Source: Burkholderia sp. IMCC1007 | Lineage (GTDB): Bacteria; Pseudomonadota; Gammaproteobacteria; Burkholderiales; Burkholderiaceae | Length of the DNA stretch: 64,000 nucleotides | Assembly: GCF_027257875.1 (NCBI RefSeq) | Contig: NZ_JAPVQY010000034.1 | Coordinates: 1-64,000 of the forward strand | Reading direction: 5' to 3' | In this document: one piece after another, positions 54,491-63,080 of the stretch | Numbering within the stretch: the first letter of the stretch is position 1 | How the letters are laid out: each line of letters starts with the position of its first letter | Translations under genes and position numbers: made by a program | Notes under the pieces: model-generated | Seen by the model: only the letters and a program-made list of their open reading frames with translations | What the model was told of the DNA's origin: nothing | The model's database searches: none

Positions 54491-54519
54491 ATTATAGCGA
54501 TTTTTGGCGCAAACGCCAA
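54491..54519 (-). promoter_or_regulatory. Sigma-70 promoter of the rimP-nusA-infB operon
   Basis: Minus strand TTGGCG (54514-54519), 17-bp spacer, TATAAT (54491-54496): consensus -10, -35 with four of six matches. It is the best sigma-70 promoter in the window. Confidence 0.8.
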
Positions 54520-54703
54520 GCCAGCCGGTAAATGCGGCGCCCTGCCCGCCTTTACCGACCGAAAATGCAAAACCGGACCGTCCGACGGAGCGGAACAATC
54601 CGGCTGCGCGACATAGATATAGTCAGCGACGTGCCGACGAAACCGAAACGACGTCGATTCCGTCGGCGCACCGCGGCTTCACGCCGCGGTACGCCAGAAG
54701 CGC

Positions 54704-56425
54704 TCAGCGACCGCGCGAGCGATTGCGCTGCGGACGCTGCTGACCGCCGCGTGCGCCGCCACCGCCGCCGTTACCGGCGCCTTCGGCGCGATTGCCGTTC
54801 GGATTGCGGTTGCCGCCCTTGCCGCCGCCGCGCTTGGCGCCAGCGCCTTCACGCTTCGGGCCGGCGCCATACGACGCGCGGTTGCCGTCGACATCGCGAC
54901 CGCCGCCCGAGCGATTGCCGTAACCCGACGGCGAAACCGGCAGGCTGCCGTAGCCGCTCAGACCCGGCAGGCCCGGGCCACCGCGACGACCACCACCGCC
55001 GCGACGCGGCTGATCGAGCTGACCGTGCGCGGTCAGCACCGGCTCACGACTGATGAAGCCCATCGAGGTCTGCATCGGATCCGGCTGGCGGCGCTCGGCC
55101 TGGCCACCCGCACCGCGCTTGCCCTTTTCCTCGGTCGGCGCCTTCAGGCCGACGGTCGCCATCAGCTTGCGCACCTGCGCCTCGTCGAGCTCTTCCCAGC
55201 GGCCGCGCTTCAGGCCGCGCGGCAGCGGAATCGGGCCGTGACGCGTACGGATCAGGCGGCTCACCATCAGGCCGGCCGCCTCGAACATCCGGCGCACTTC
55301 GCGGTTGCGGCCTTCGGCCAGCGCGACGTGATACCAGTGATTCGTGCCCTCGCCGCCGCCATCGCGGATGCGCAGGAAGTTGGCCGGACCGTCATCGAGC
55401 TCGACGCCGTGCAGCAGCTTCTGCCGCATGCCTTCGGACAGCTCGCCGACGACGCGCACCGCATATTCGCGCTCGACGCTGTAGCGCGGATGCATGAAGC
55501 GGTTCGCGAGATCGCCCGAAGTCGTCAGCATCAGCAGACCTTCGGTATTGAAGTCGAGACGGCCGACCGCGAGCCATTTCGCCGTCTTCATCGGCGGCAG
55601 GCGGTCGAACACCGACGGACGGCCTTCCGGGTCCGCATGGCTGACGATCTCGCCGGTCGGCTTGTGGTACAGCAGCACGCGCGGCGGCTTGTTCGGCAGC
55701 TTGCGCTTGACCGGCTTGCCGTTGATCCGGACCTGGTCGGTCGGCATGATGCGCTGGCCGATATGCGCCGGCTCGCCGTTCACCGACACGCGGCCGGCGA
55801 CGATCAGCTCTTCCATTTCGCGGCGCGAGCCCATGCCCGCTTCCGCGAGCACCTTGTGAAGCTTCGGCGCATCGTCGTCCGGCGATAGCACGCGCTTGTT
55901 CGCGGGCTGAGCGCGGCCGCGACGCAGCATCGGCGCACGTACGCCGCTGCCAGCCGCCGAATTGTCCGCGTCGAAGGCGGGCGACGTCACATAGGCGAAC
56001 AGATCGTCCTGCGGCGCATCGCCGTCGGCCTTCGCTGCACCGCCTTCGGCTTTCGCCGCGCCGCCGCGCCGCCCCTGGCCGCCTAGCGCGCCCTGGGCAC
56101 CCTTCGCCGCGCCTTCGCGCTTGCCGGCCGGCTTGCGCGCGCCGCGGGCCGCGCCTTCCTTGCGCGGTGCGCGGGCGGGCTGTTGTGGTTCAGCGGCTTC
56201 GACCGGCTGCGCTTCCGCGCCTTCGCCGCCTTGCGGCTCGCCATCGGCGCCCTTCGACTTGGCCGCCGCGCGGCGACGTGCGATCAGGCTGCGCGGGCCG
56301 CGTCGCAGACCGCGGCGGGGACGCTCGTCACCACCCGCGGCCGGAGCGTCCTGCTCCGGCGCATCGTCGGCACGCGCAGCCTGCACGGCAGGCGCGGACG
56401 ATTCAATATCGTGGATATCTGTCAA
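54704..56425 (-). CDS. rluB: 23S rRNA pseudouridine-2605 synthase RluB with long disordered extensions
   Basis: 573 aa, about twice the usual length. Residues 1-185 are Ala/Gly/Lys/Arg-rich and disordered. The S4 domain follows (KLHKVLAEAGMGSRREMEEL), then the synthase domain with GRLDFNTEGLLMLTTSGD (catalytic Asp about 291) and GRNREVRRMFEAAGL. The last ~130 residues are Gly/Arg/Asn-rich (RGG-like), suited to RNA binding. Start codon is TTG at 56425 with GAGG upstream; no ATG lies close to the family start. It lies 60 bp downstream of scpB. Confidence 0.92.
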   Translation of the reverse strand: MTDIHDIESSAPAVQAARADDAPEQDAPAAGGDERPRRGLRRGPRSLIARRRAAAKSKGADGEPQGGEGAEAQPVEAAEPQQPARAPRKEGAARGARKPAGKREGAAKGAQGALGGQGRRGGAAKAEGGAAKADGDAPQDDLFAYVTSPAFDADNSAAGSGVRAPMLRRGRAQPANKRVLSPDDDAPKLHKVLAEAGMGSRREMEELIVAGRVSVNGEPAHIGQRIMPTDQVRINGKPVKRKLPNKPPRVLLYHKPTGEIVSHADPEGRPSVFDRLPPMKTAKWLAVGRLDFNTEGLLMLTTSGDLANRFMHPRYSVEREYAVRVVGELSEGMRQKLLHGVELDDGPANFLRIRDGGGEGTNHWYHVALAEGRNREVRRMFEAAGLMVSRLIRTRHGPIPLPRGLKRGRWEELDEAQVRKLMATVGLKAPTEEKGKRGAGGQAERRQPDPMQTSMGFISREPVLTAHGQLDQPRRGGGGRRGGPGLPGLSGYGSLPVSPSGYGNRSGGGRDVDGNRASYGAGPKREGAGAKRGGGKGGNRNPNGNRAEGAGNGGGGGARGGQQRPQRNRSRGR

Positions 56426-56485
56426 AACAACCTCAAAATGTCAGGTCTCGCGCCCGGCGGGGGCGCGGCAAGAAGTCGGCCGCGA

Positions 56486-57487
56486 TCAGGCGCGGCGCTG
56501 TTCGGGTTCTGCTTCGTCGTCCGGCAGCGCGTCGGCGCCGATGGGCGCGCTGGCACTGCGTACGGCATCGGCAAGGCTATCGGACGGATCGTCCAGCATC
56601 TCGCCGTCCGCGGGACGGGAGCGCGAGGCGTCGGCCTGACCAGCCTTGTCCGGCATGTCGCCGGCCGCATCTGCTCCATCTCCGGCAACCGCGTCGGCGG
56701 CCGGCTTGCGATCTTCCTCGTTCCATTCCGCGCGCAGCGGCTCGGGCCGCACGCCGGCCGGCGCTGCTTCGGCGCCGCCCTGTTCCGTTTGCCCGCGATC
56801 AACTTCCAGCGTATCGCGGTTCGGCATTTCCTGCGTCGCCGCGACGTCGGCCGCGGCGTCGTTCAACTGCTCATCGGCCGCTGCTTCGCCTGCTTCCGGC
56901 AGATCGTCGACAACCGGCACATCGCCGTCGAAGTCCATCGCCTGCTGCGCGAGCAGCGCGGCCTCGATGTTCGCGGCAGGCTCCTCGAGCGCGGGCAGGT
57001 CGTCGAGCGCCTTCAGGCCGAGATCATCGAGGAACTGCTTGGTCGTCGCGTACAGCGCCGGGCGCCCCGGCACGTCGCGATGTCCGATCACTTCGATCCA
57101 GCCGCGATCCTCGAGCTGCTTGACCACCTGCGTATTGACCGTGACGCCGCGAATCTCTTCGATGTCGCCGCGTGTGACGGGCTGCCGATAGGCAATGATC
57201 GCGAGCGTTTCGAGCACCGCGCGCGAATATTTCGGCGGTTTCTCGGGATGCAGGCGATCCAGATAATGGCGCATCGCCGGCTTGCTCTGGAAACGCCACC
57301 CGGTTGCCAGCGCCACCAGTTCGACGCCGCGGCCGGACCAATCCTGTTTCAGATCTTCGAGCAACGTGCGGACCGTGTCAGCCGACACGCCGTCGGCAAA
57401 GAGCTTGCGCAAATCGCCGAGCTTCAGCGGTTCCTGCGCGCAGATCAAAGCAGTCTCGAGGACGATCTTCGCCTCTTGGGTATTCAT
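56486..57487 (-). CDS. scpB: Segregation and condensation protein B with long acidic tail
   Basis: 333-aa subunit of the SMC-ScpAB condensin. Two winged-helix domains occupy about residues 1-175 (LETALICAQEPLKLGDLRKL; RAVLETLAIIAYRQPVTRGD; IEEIRGVTVNTQVVKQLEDR). The remaining ~155 residues are Asp/Glu/Ala-rich and disordered. The tail is much longer than in Firmicutes. rluB follows on the same strand, a common pairing. Confidence 0.92.
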   Translation of the reverse strand: MNTQEAKIVLETALICAQEPLKLGDLRKLFADGVSADTVRTLLEDLKQDWSGRGVELVALATGWRFQSKPAMRHYLDRLHPEKPPKYSRAVLETLAIIAYRQPVTRGDIEEIRGVTVNTQVVKQLEDRGWIEVIGHRDVPGRPALYATTKQFLDDLGLKALDDLPALEEPAANIEAALLAQQAMDFDGDVPVVDDLPEAGEAAADEQLNDAAADVAATQEMPNRDTLEVDRGQTEQGGAEAAPAGVRPEPLRAEWNEEDRKPAADAVAGDGADAAGDMPDKAGQADASRSRPADGEMLDDPSDSLADAVRSASAPIGADALPDDEAEPEQRRA

Positions 57488-57680
57488 GCAGCTAGGCCAG
57501 ACCCTGTGGTCAAACGAACCGGATCAACAAACAGACGAAAGGAACGGAAGACGCGCTCGCCCGATTCTGATCGGTCATATTGATGGGAGCACGAACCGGG
57601 GGCGGCGAACCAACTTCAAGCCAGGCCCAAACCGGACGGAAACAGCACGGCTCAACGGCGGAACCGCGTGACTGAGCGCC

Positions 57681-57709
57681 ATATTACGCAAAATTGCCCG
57701 ATGCGTAAA
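57681..57709 (-). promoter_or_regulatory. Candidate scpB-rluB promoter
   Basis: Minus strand TTTACG (57704-57709), 17-bp spacer, TAATAT (57681-57686), about 190 bp upstream of scpB. The 272-bp gap otherwise holds nothing recognisable. Confidence 0.45.
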
Positions 57710-57759
57710 GACACGCCGAATGCGCCGCCGCCTGCACGCCGCGCCCGCTCCGTCCCCCT

Positions 57760-58962
57760 TCAGCGCCGGGCCGCGCCGCGTGCGAGAAAGCGGCGCAGGC
57801 GCTCGACGCCCGCATCGAGCCGCGCGGGATCGCACGCGTAGCACCAGCGCACGAAGCCCTCTCCCTCCGGGCCGAACGCGCGCCCGGGTGCCAGTCCGAG
57901 TCCGGCCTCACGCACCAGCGCCTTGCAGAACGCGAGGCTGTCGTCGGCGCCCGGCAAGCGCAGGAACAGATACATCGCGCCGGGCGGCGGCGGTACATCG
58001 ACGCCGGGCAACGTCTGCAGTGCCGCGACCAGATGATCGCGCGCGTCCCGCAGCGCCGCGACGAACGACTGCACGAACGGCTCGCCATCACGCAGCGCGA
58101 CCTCGCCCGCGGCCTGCACGAAAACCGGCGCACACGACGTGTTGTACTCGACCAGCTTCGACAGATCGCCCATGACCGACGCCGGCGCGACGAGCCACCC
58201 GAGCCGCCAGCCCGTCATCGCCCACGCCTTCGAAAACGAATTCACGACGACCAGCCGCTCGTCACGCGACGCGATATCGAGGAACGACGGCGCACCGCCC
58301 GGCCCGAACGCAAGCCGCTCATAGACTTCATCGGCGACGAGCCAGATTCCATGCCGGCGGCAATGCGCGAGCACGGCCTCCTGGTGGTCGCGCGACATGA
58401 TCCAGCCGGTCGGATTATTCGGCGAATTGACGAGCAGCATCCGCGTGTCGGGCGTCAGCGCCGCGAGCAGGCGATCGACGTCGAGCTGCCAGCCCGCATC
58501 GCCATGGCCGAGCGGCACGCACTCGACATGCGCACCGAGGATCTTCGGGATTTCGACGAGGTTCGGCCAGAGCGGCGTGACGGCGACGACGCGGTCGCCC
58601 GAGCCGACCAGCATCTGCGCGGCGAGCATCAACGCGCTGACGCCCGAACTCGTCACGGCGATCGTGTCGGCCGACGTCGCGCCGTGACGCGCGCTCACGT
58701 ACGCTGCGAGCGCGTCGCGCAGCGGCGCCGTACCGAGATTGTGCGTGTAGAAGGTCGCGCCGTCGCGCAATGCCGCGGAAGCGGCGTCACGAATGAACGC
58801 CGGTGTCACGCGATCCGATTCGCCGAACCAGAACGGCAGCACGTCGGGCACGCCGAAGCCTGCGTTCGCGACATCCCTGATCAGCGACGCACGCAGCGCC
58901 TGTACTGCGCTGCGTGCGACCGGCTCGCCCGTCGCCGGGCCGAAGTCCGCAGAATGCACCAT
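57760..58962 (-). CDS. PLP-dependent class I/II aminotransferase
   Basis: 400-aa fold-type I aminotransferase of the aspartate-aminotransferase-like group. Present are VTSSGVSALMLAAQMLVG (cofactor phosphate region), NSPNNPTGWIMSRD, WLVADEVYERLAFG (Asp/Tyr contacting pyridine ring) and NSFSKAWAMTGWRLGW with the Schiff-base Lys245, then the carboxylate-binding Arg near the end (EGFVRWCYACDP). The exact substrate is not predictable. The start at MVHSADFG is the family start. It is 64 bp downstream of a LysR gene on the same strand, which may regulate it. Confidence 0.9.
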   Translation of the reverse strand: MVHSADFGPATGEPVARSAVQALRASLIRDVANAGFGVPDVLPFWFGESDRVTPAFIRDAASAALRDGATFYTHNLGTAPLRDALAAYVSARHGATSADTIAVTSSGVSALMLAAQMLVGSGDRVVAVTPLWPNLVEIPKILGAHVECVPLGHGDAGWQLDVDRLLAALTPDTRMLLVNSPNNPTGWIMSRDHQEAVLAHCRRHGIWLVADEVYERLAFGPGGAPSFLDIASRDERLVVVNSFSKAWAMTGWRLGWLVAPASVMGDLSKLVEYNTSCAPVFVQAAGEVALRDGEPFVQSFVAALRDARDHLVAALQTLPGVDVPPPPGAMYLFLRLPGADDSLAFCKALVREAGLGLAPGRAFGPEGEGFVRWCYACDPARLDAGVERLRRFLARGAARR

Positions 58963-59026
58963 CGAGCACCACCGCCGAGGAACACGATCCGCGTAGTGTA
59001 CCGGCCCGCGCACCGGACCGGTGCCG

Positions 59027-59929
59027 TCAGTCGAGGTCTTCCGCCCGTGCCGGCATCTGGCGCGCGAGTTCCCAGATCGCCTGCGCCGCCGGCGACAGCG
59101 ACCGATCGCGGCGGCGCACCAGCTCGACGGTGCGTTCGGTGCGCGGCGTCAATGGCCGCGCGACCAGCGTCGAACCGGCCGGCAGCGGGAGCGACAGCCA
59201 CGGCTGCACGCTCACGCCGACGCCGGCTTCGACGAGGCCGAACACCGTCGCCGAATGTCCGAGCTCCTGCATGACCGTCGCGTTCACGCGATGGGCGGCC
59301 AGCGCGGCGTCGATCAGCGGCCGGCTTCCGGACGCATGGTCGAGGAGCACGAGGCGCTCGCCGTCGAGCGCGGTCCACGGCACCTCGGCCCGCGCCGCGA
59401 GCGGATGATCGGCACGCGCGACGAGGCAGAACGAGTCGGTCATCAACGGTTCGCATACCAGATCGGCGACGGCGAGCGGCCCGATGACGACGCCGAAGTC
59501 GACCTCGCTCGACTTCACCTTGCGCAGCACATCGCTCTGCACGTCGTCGCGCAGGCCGAGCGTAACGAACGGGAACTGGCGCTCGCACGATGCGACGACG
59601 CGCGGCATCAGCCGGCACGCGATCGTCGGGCTCGCCGCGACGATCACGCGCCCGCGCCGTTGCTCACCGATTTCGCGAATCTCGCGCAGCGTGTCGTCGA
59701 GATCGTCGATCAGACGCGACACGCTGGCGATCAGATTCGCGCCGACGTCGGTGAGCTGCACGTCGCGCGTCGTCCGGTCGATCAGCTTCAGCCCGAGCTC
59801 GGCTTCCAGTTCGCGCACGCAGCGGCTGACCGCGGACTGCGTCAGGCCGATCTCGTCGCCCGCGCGACTGAAGCTCTTCAACCGCGCAACCTCGATGAAT
59901 ACGCGAAGCTGGCGCAGCGTAACGTTCAT
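59027..59929 (-). CDS. LysR-family transcriptional regulator
   Basis: 300 aa. The N-terminal HTH (FIEVARLKSFSRAGDEIGLTQSAVSRCVRELEAELG, about residues 12-48) is followed by the PBP2-like effector domain, with RGRVIVAASPTIACRLMPRV and VVIGPLAVADLVCEPLMTDS. The ATG at 59929 is adjacent to a GTG; AGG lies upstream. It is resemblant of the CbbR/GbpR-type branch, but the effector is unknown. The target is probably the adjoining aminotransferase or itself. Confidence 0.92.
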   Translation of the reverse strand: MNVTLRQLRVFIEVARLKSFSRAGDEIGLTQSAVSRCVRELEAELGLKLIDRTTRDVQLTDVGANLIASVSRLIDDLDDTLREIREIGEQRRGRVIVAASPTIACRLMPRVVASCERQFPFVTLGLRDDVQSDVLRKVKSSEVDFGVVIGPLAVADLVCEPLMTDSFCLVARADHPLAARAEVPWTALDGERLVLLDHASGSRPLIDAALAAHRVNATVMQELGHSATVFGLVEAGVGVSVQPWLSLPLPAGSTLVARPLTPRTERTVELVRRRDRSLSPAAQAIWELARQMPARAEDLD

Positions 59930-60355
59930 CACCTGACCTCATCAATCGTGGACACCGATGCGCGATTTTAATGCGCAAAGCGGGGGTCGATGTGCAATTC
60001 CGGCACCGAGCGCACATGTTTCGCTGCGGTGCAATATCCGCGCAAACGCACGCGGTGCGGGCGGATTGCACAAGATTGGTGATTGTCCCGATTTGCTACG
60101 CGGTTATTTTGGCGTCTTATACGCCCCTAGCTGACTTAGCCGTTAGCTCGCTGCCAAGCGGCTCTCGAGGGAATCGCCCCCGACGTGGCACGCTTCCTGC
60201 ATTACCTGGCGCACAGGGCGCAGGTTCGTCGGACGGGAGGCAGTAACGCCGCTGCCGGCCAACCGGACGCCCCCACCCGGCACTCGACGCTCGAGTGCTT
60301 GAAGAGTGCGCGGCGCAGGGCAGCGCACCGGAGTTAGCTTCGCTGAGGTGAGGAC
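59930..60355. other. 426-bp gap between the LysR and DUF4096 genes
   Basis: No gene recognised. It contains a sigma-54-like element at 60186-60201 and a perfect 8-bp hairpin GCACTCGA-CGC-TCGAGTGC at 60282-60300, upstream of the DUF4096 gene. The first 150 bp are AT-richer and should hold the LysR promoter on the minus strand. Confidence 0.6.
60186..60201 (+). promoter_or_regulatory. Candidate sigma-54 promoter
   Basis: TGGCACG-CTTC-CTGCA: perfect -24 half and one mismatch (C for T) in the -12 half of the RpoN consensus. The next gene on this strand starts at 60356, giving a 140-nt leader. No activator gene is adjacent. Confidence 0.45.
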
Positions 60356-60757
60356 ATGATGCTGTTCGACGATTTGAGAGATAACGAGTGGGCGCTGGTC
60401 GAGGGTCTGTTTTGCTCGGAACCCGAACGGAGCGAACGACGCGGCCGTCCCCGCGTGGAGGCCCGCTCGGTTGTAAATGCAGTGCTGTGGGTCCTGTCGA
60501 CGGGCGAAGGCTGGTCGAAGCTGCCGGGCCGCTATCCGTCCCCGCCGACCTGCCGCCGCCGCTTCGATGAATGGCAGGCAGATGGCACGCTCGCCGAAAT
60601 CGTCAAGCGGCTCGGCACGAGCGGCCGCCAGATTTCGCTGCGCGGGCGCATCGGCGCGAGCGCGGCAAAGCCGCCCGCACCGCCGAGCCGCGACCGCTTG
60701 CGCGGCGCGTTCTGGACCAACCCGGAATCCTGGCGCGCCCCTGTGAAGATGGCGTAA
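60356..60757 (+). CDS. Second DUF4096-only protein (transposase N-terminal domain)
   Basis: 133 aa. LRDNEWALVEGLFCSE, then RGRPRVEARSVVNAVLWVLS and GEGWSKLPGRYPSPPTCRRR, match the IS5-type N-terminal domain. The DDE catalytic domain is missing and the last 45 residues are an unrelated Ala/Arg/Pro-rich tail. A good ribosome site (GAGGTGAGG, 60345-60353) and a terminator right after the stop argue for an expressed gene rather than debris. The ATG at 60359 is equally possible. Confidence 0.72.
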   Translation: MMLFDDLRDNEWALVEGLFCSEPERSERRGRPRVEARSVVNAVLWVLSTGEGWSKLPGRYPSPPTCRRRFDEWQADGTLAEIVKRLGTSGRQISLRGRIGASAAKPPAPPSRDRLRGAFWTNPESWRAPVKMA

Positions 60758-60769
60758 TAGATGCTCGAT

Positions 60770-60800
60770 CGGGCGGCCTCGGCCGCCCGGTTTCGTTTCG
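60770..60800 (+). terminator. Terminator after the DUF4096 gene
   Basis: CGGGCGGCC-TC-GGCCGCCCG followed by GTTTCGTTTC, 12 bp after the stop. Confidence 0.7.
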
Positions 60801-60954
60801 GCGCCCCTCGTTTGCATGGCGGGGTGTTGCCGTGGATCACCGTTGTCGTGCAGCGATACATCTATTTACCAATATTTACAGCAACCCTCCACGCCCACGC
60901 TTACCTTAGCGAAATATCAACAGGCCGCACCGACGGCTTGAAGGGAGCCCCGGC

Positions 60955-61206
60955 ATGAAATCAATGTCACTGCTCGTCGCATGCGGCATTGTCATTTCGC
61001 TGGCGCTGACCGCCCCCGCTCACGCAGACGATCGCGCGAAGCCGCCTCACCGCCAGCAGGATCACCGAAACGCCCAGCGCCAGCAGCAGCCGGTTGCGCC
61101 GCCGAACCAGCAGACAGTGCCGCGCGGCGACCTGCGCGGCGACATCGCGAGCAATGCGCGCGCGCGGATTGGCTCGCAGACGTCCGACATGCCGCGTCAT
61201 CCGTAA
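60955..61206 (+). CDS. Small exported basic protein, function unknown
   Basis: 83 aa with a clear signal peptide (cut after PAHA, residue ~24). The mature part is short, Gln/Arg/His/Pro-rich (for example DHRNAQRQQQPVAPPNQQ) and has no Cys. AAGGGAG precedes the ATG. The terminator at 61326 follows after 120 bp. No family recognised; such Gln/Arg-rich periplasmic peptides are common in Burkholderia. Confidence 0.65.
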   Translation: MKSMSLLVACGIVISLALTAPAHADDRAKPPHRQQDHRNAQRQQQPVAPPNQQTVPRGDLRGDIASNARARIGSQTSDMPRHP

Positions 61207-61283
61207 CGCAGGGACTCCTGCACGATTTCGTCGAAGAAAATTCCCGGATCCGGGAACTGCACGGCGTACGATCAGTCACATCG

Positions 61284-61356
61284 TTGCCATGAGCACAGCG
61301 TGGCAACAGCAAAAGTATCCGGTACGCCCGTATCCTCGCGATACGGGCTTTTTTTT
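61284..61356 (+). terminator. Tandem stem-loops ending in a strong terminator
   Basis: GTTGCCA/TGGCAAC (61284-61307), then GCCCGTATC-CTCGC-GATACGGGC (61326-61348) with eight T following. The second is a textbook rho-independent terminator for the plus-strand gene at 60955. Confidence 0.82.
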
Positions 61357-61396
61357 GGCGCCGATGACGGCGCGCATGAGGAAGAAAGATTCGCTG

Positions 61397-61714
61397 CTAC
61401 AGGCGGCTTTCGAGGATTGCCACGGCGCCGGCGTCGCTGAGCACATAGTCGTCCGCACGACGATCGGTCCATGACAGCAACTTCTCGTCACGCTCGAGGC
61501 GCGCACACTCTGCTCGACCACTGTCGGTGAGCACCGCGATGTCGACCGGGGCATGAAAACCCGGTGCGGGCGCAACGGTCTTCTGCCTGACCGTGTCCAT
61601 CAGCCCAAGTGACCGCAAATACTCGAACACGCCCGGGCGGCGCGCCCACGGTACCTGGCGGTACTGCACTCGTCTCAATGCGTCGAGCACCGCTTCGTTG
61701 GAATACGTGGCCAT
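61397..61714 (-). CDS. Hypothetical protein
   Basis: 105 aa, no signal peptide or membrane segment. Composition and blocks such as VLDALRRVQYRQVPWARRPGVFEYLRSLGL followed by a strand-rich middle suggest a small helix-turn-helix-like or wHTH fold, but no family is recognised. GAATCGAG lies before the ATG. It converges on the upstream plus-strand gene; terminators separate them. Confidence 0.6.
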   Translation of the reverse strand: MATYSNEAVLDALRRVQYRQVPWARRPGVFEYLRSLGLMDTVRQKTVAPAPGFHAPVDIAVLTDSGRAECARLERDEKLLSWTDRRADDYVLSDAGAVAILESRL

Positions 61715-61913
61715 CTCGATTCTTTCTTAAAGTGCAGCGACAATGCGAAGCGGTGCGCCGGGCAGGGTCTCCGCCCGCCGATACCGCCACCGATTCTGGA
61801 AGCCGACGTTCGGCGTCGCGTCAGGGCCGGATCGTCAGCCGTCCATAAAAAGACACCATACCCCAATCAAATTGATTCTGTTCGACTCATTTGTACTTCT
61901 CTTCATCAGTTTC

Positions 61914-62588
61914 ATGCTCTGCCGCAAGCGGCGTCGACTCATTGCAATCGCCGCTGCGGCGCTGTTCTGGCTGCTCGCGACAGGCTGGCTCGCGGCACCG
62001 CTGATCGCGTGGAGCGAAGCCGGTGTCGCACCGGTCGAGCACCCCGACATGCGCGGCAATACGGCGCTGATCCTGATCGGCGCCGGCACGCGACGCGCCG
62101 ATTCCGGACTGCGACCGCCGCCCGACGGCGACGCACGCATTCGCAAGACCGCGGCGCTCTACCGCACGTGCCGGCAACAGGCCAACCGCTGCACCGTCGT
62201 GATGTCGGGCGGCGATCCGCAACATCATGGCGACACGGAAGCGGCCGTGTACGGACGCCAACTCATCGCGCAGGGCGTCGACTCCCGCGATCTCGTTCTT
62301 GAGCCGAACAGCCGTACGACCTACGAAAATGCGAAATACACTGCATCTATACTACGCTCACAACATGACGACTCGCTCATTCTCGTTACGTCGTCGTATC
62401 AGATGCGTCGCGCACTGCTCGATTTCCGCCACTTCGGCCTCGATCCGCAACCCGTGTACTCGAATCGCCGGCGTGCGCAGACGGGCTGGCTGCCCCGCCG
62501 GCACAACCTCGTCGACGCCGAACAGGCACTGCACGAACTGATCGGCATCGCGCAATTTCACGTGTACCGGATGCTCGGATGGTTTTGA
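61914..62588 (+). CDS. DUF218 protein (YdcF/SanA/ElyC-like)
   Basis: 224 aa. A basic start and one membrane segment (LIAIAAAALFWLLATGWLAA) anchor it to the inner membrane. The DUF218 domain has ALILIGAG near the start, RCTVVMSGGDPQHHGDTEA, LVLEPNSRTTYENAKYTASI and LILVTSSYQMRRALLDFRHF. Family members act in envelope biogenesis (ElyC, SanA) or bind SAM (YdcF); which applies is unknown. No convincing ribosome site precedes the ATG at 61914; upstream in-frame non-ATG starts within 61865-61900 cannot be excluded. Confidence 0.82.
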   Translation: MLCRKRRRLIAIAAAALFWLLATGWLAAPLIAWSEAGVAPVEHPDMRGNTALILIGAGTRRADSGLRPPPDGDARIRKTAALYRTCRQQANRCTVVMSGGDPQHHGDTEAAVYGRQLIAQGVDSRDLVLEPNSRTTYENAKYTASILRSQHDDSLILVTSSYQMRRALLDFRHFGLDPQPVYSNRRRAQTGWLPRRHNLVDAEQALHELIGIAQFHVYRMLGWF

Positions 62589-62801
62589 CACGCACCCGGC
62601 ATGCGACGGCAGCCCTGCCCGCGATGGCATCCGCGTGACGGGAGCGCGGAGTGTTGCGCGACTTCAACGGGGGCCTTGCGCGGCGCGGCGATCCGGTGCA
62701 CATTGATCCGTCACTTTTGCTACACTCGACACGCACTCGATTGCAGTCGCCAGACAAAACGGCAACACTCGGGTTCATCACCACTTAGCGGAGGTAAAGC
62801 A

Positions 62802-63080
62802 ATGAAGAAGACGTCCCTGGCTATCCTGGTTGCGATGTCGGCGCTGACTGGCGCAGCGTATGCGCAAGAGAGCACGGAAATCCGGACCATCACCGACCCG
62901 GCCAAGATCTCCGAGATCGAGCAGCGCGCACAAGCGCTGCAACAGCAGCAAGCAGCCGAGGCTCAACAGCCGGCGGCGCATGAAGAAGAACACCACAATC
63001 GTCACGCCAAGAAGGCTGCTCACCACAAGGCAGCGAAGAAGGCCGGCAAGGCCGCGCCGGCAGACGCCGCAAGCCAGTAA
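62802..63080 (+). CDS. Small exported His/Lys/Ala-rich protein
   Basis: 92 aa. Signal peptide MKKTSLAILVAMSALTGAA (cut after YAQ, about residue 22). Then a Glu/Gln-rich helix (EIEQRAQALQQQQAAEAQQP) and a basic tail of His and Lys/Ala repeats (HHNRHAKKAAHHKAAKKAGK) that resembles histone-H1-like or metal-binding tails. GGAGGT precedes the ATG; a strong terminator follows. Function unknown; possibly periplasmic polyanion or metal binding. Confidence 0.72.
   Translation: MKKTSLAILVAMSALTGAAYAQESTEIRTITDPAKISEIEQRAQALQQQQAAEAQQPAAHEEEHHNRHAKKAAHHKAAKKAGKAAPADAASQ

Larger units (their letters stand above)
54304..54703 (-). other. 400-bp leader/intergenic region upstream of rimP
   Basis: No tRNA (metY-like) gene was found, unlike in E. 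coli. The region carries a consensus promoter (54491-54519), a possible 20-codon leader frame and a strong terminator (54401-54433), then about 97 bp of untranslated sequence before rimP. The part 54520-54703 is the 3' flank of rluB; nothing recognised there. Confidence 0.7.

Noticed and set aside
54304..54703. A metY-like initiator tRNA gene expected upstream of rimP
   Set aside because: No cloverleaf, GTTCGA-type T-loop or CCA end was found on the minus strand; the space is occupied by the promoter, attenuator and untranslated leader.
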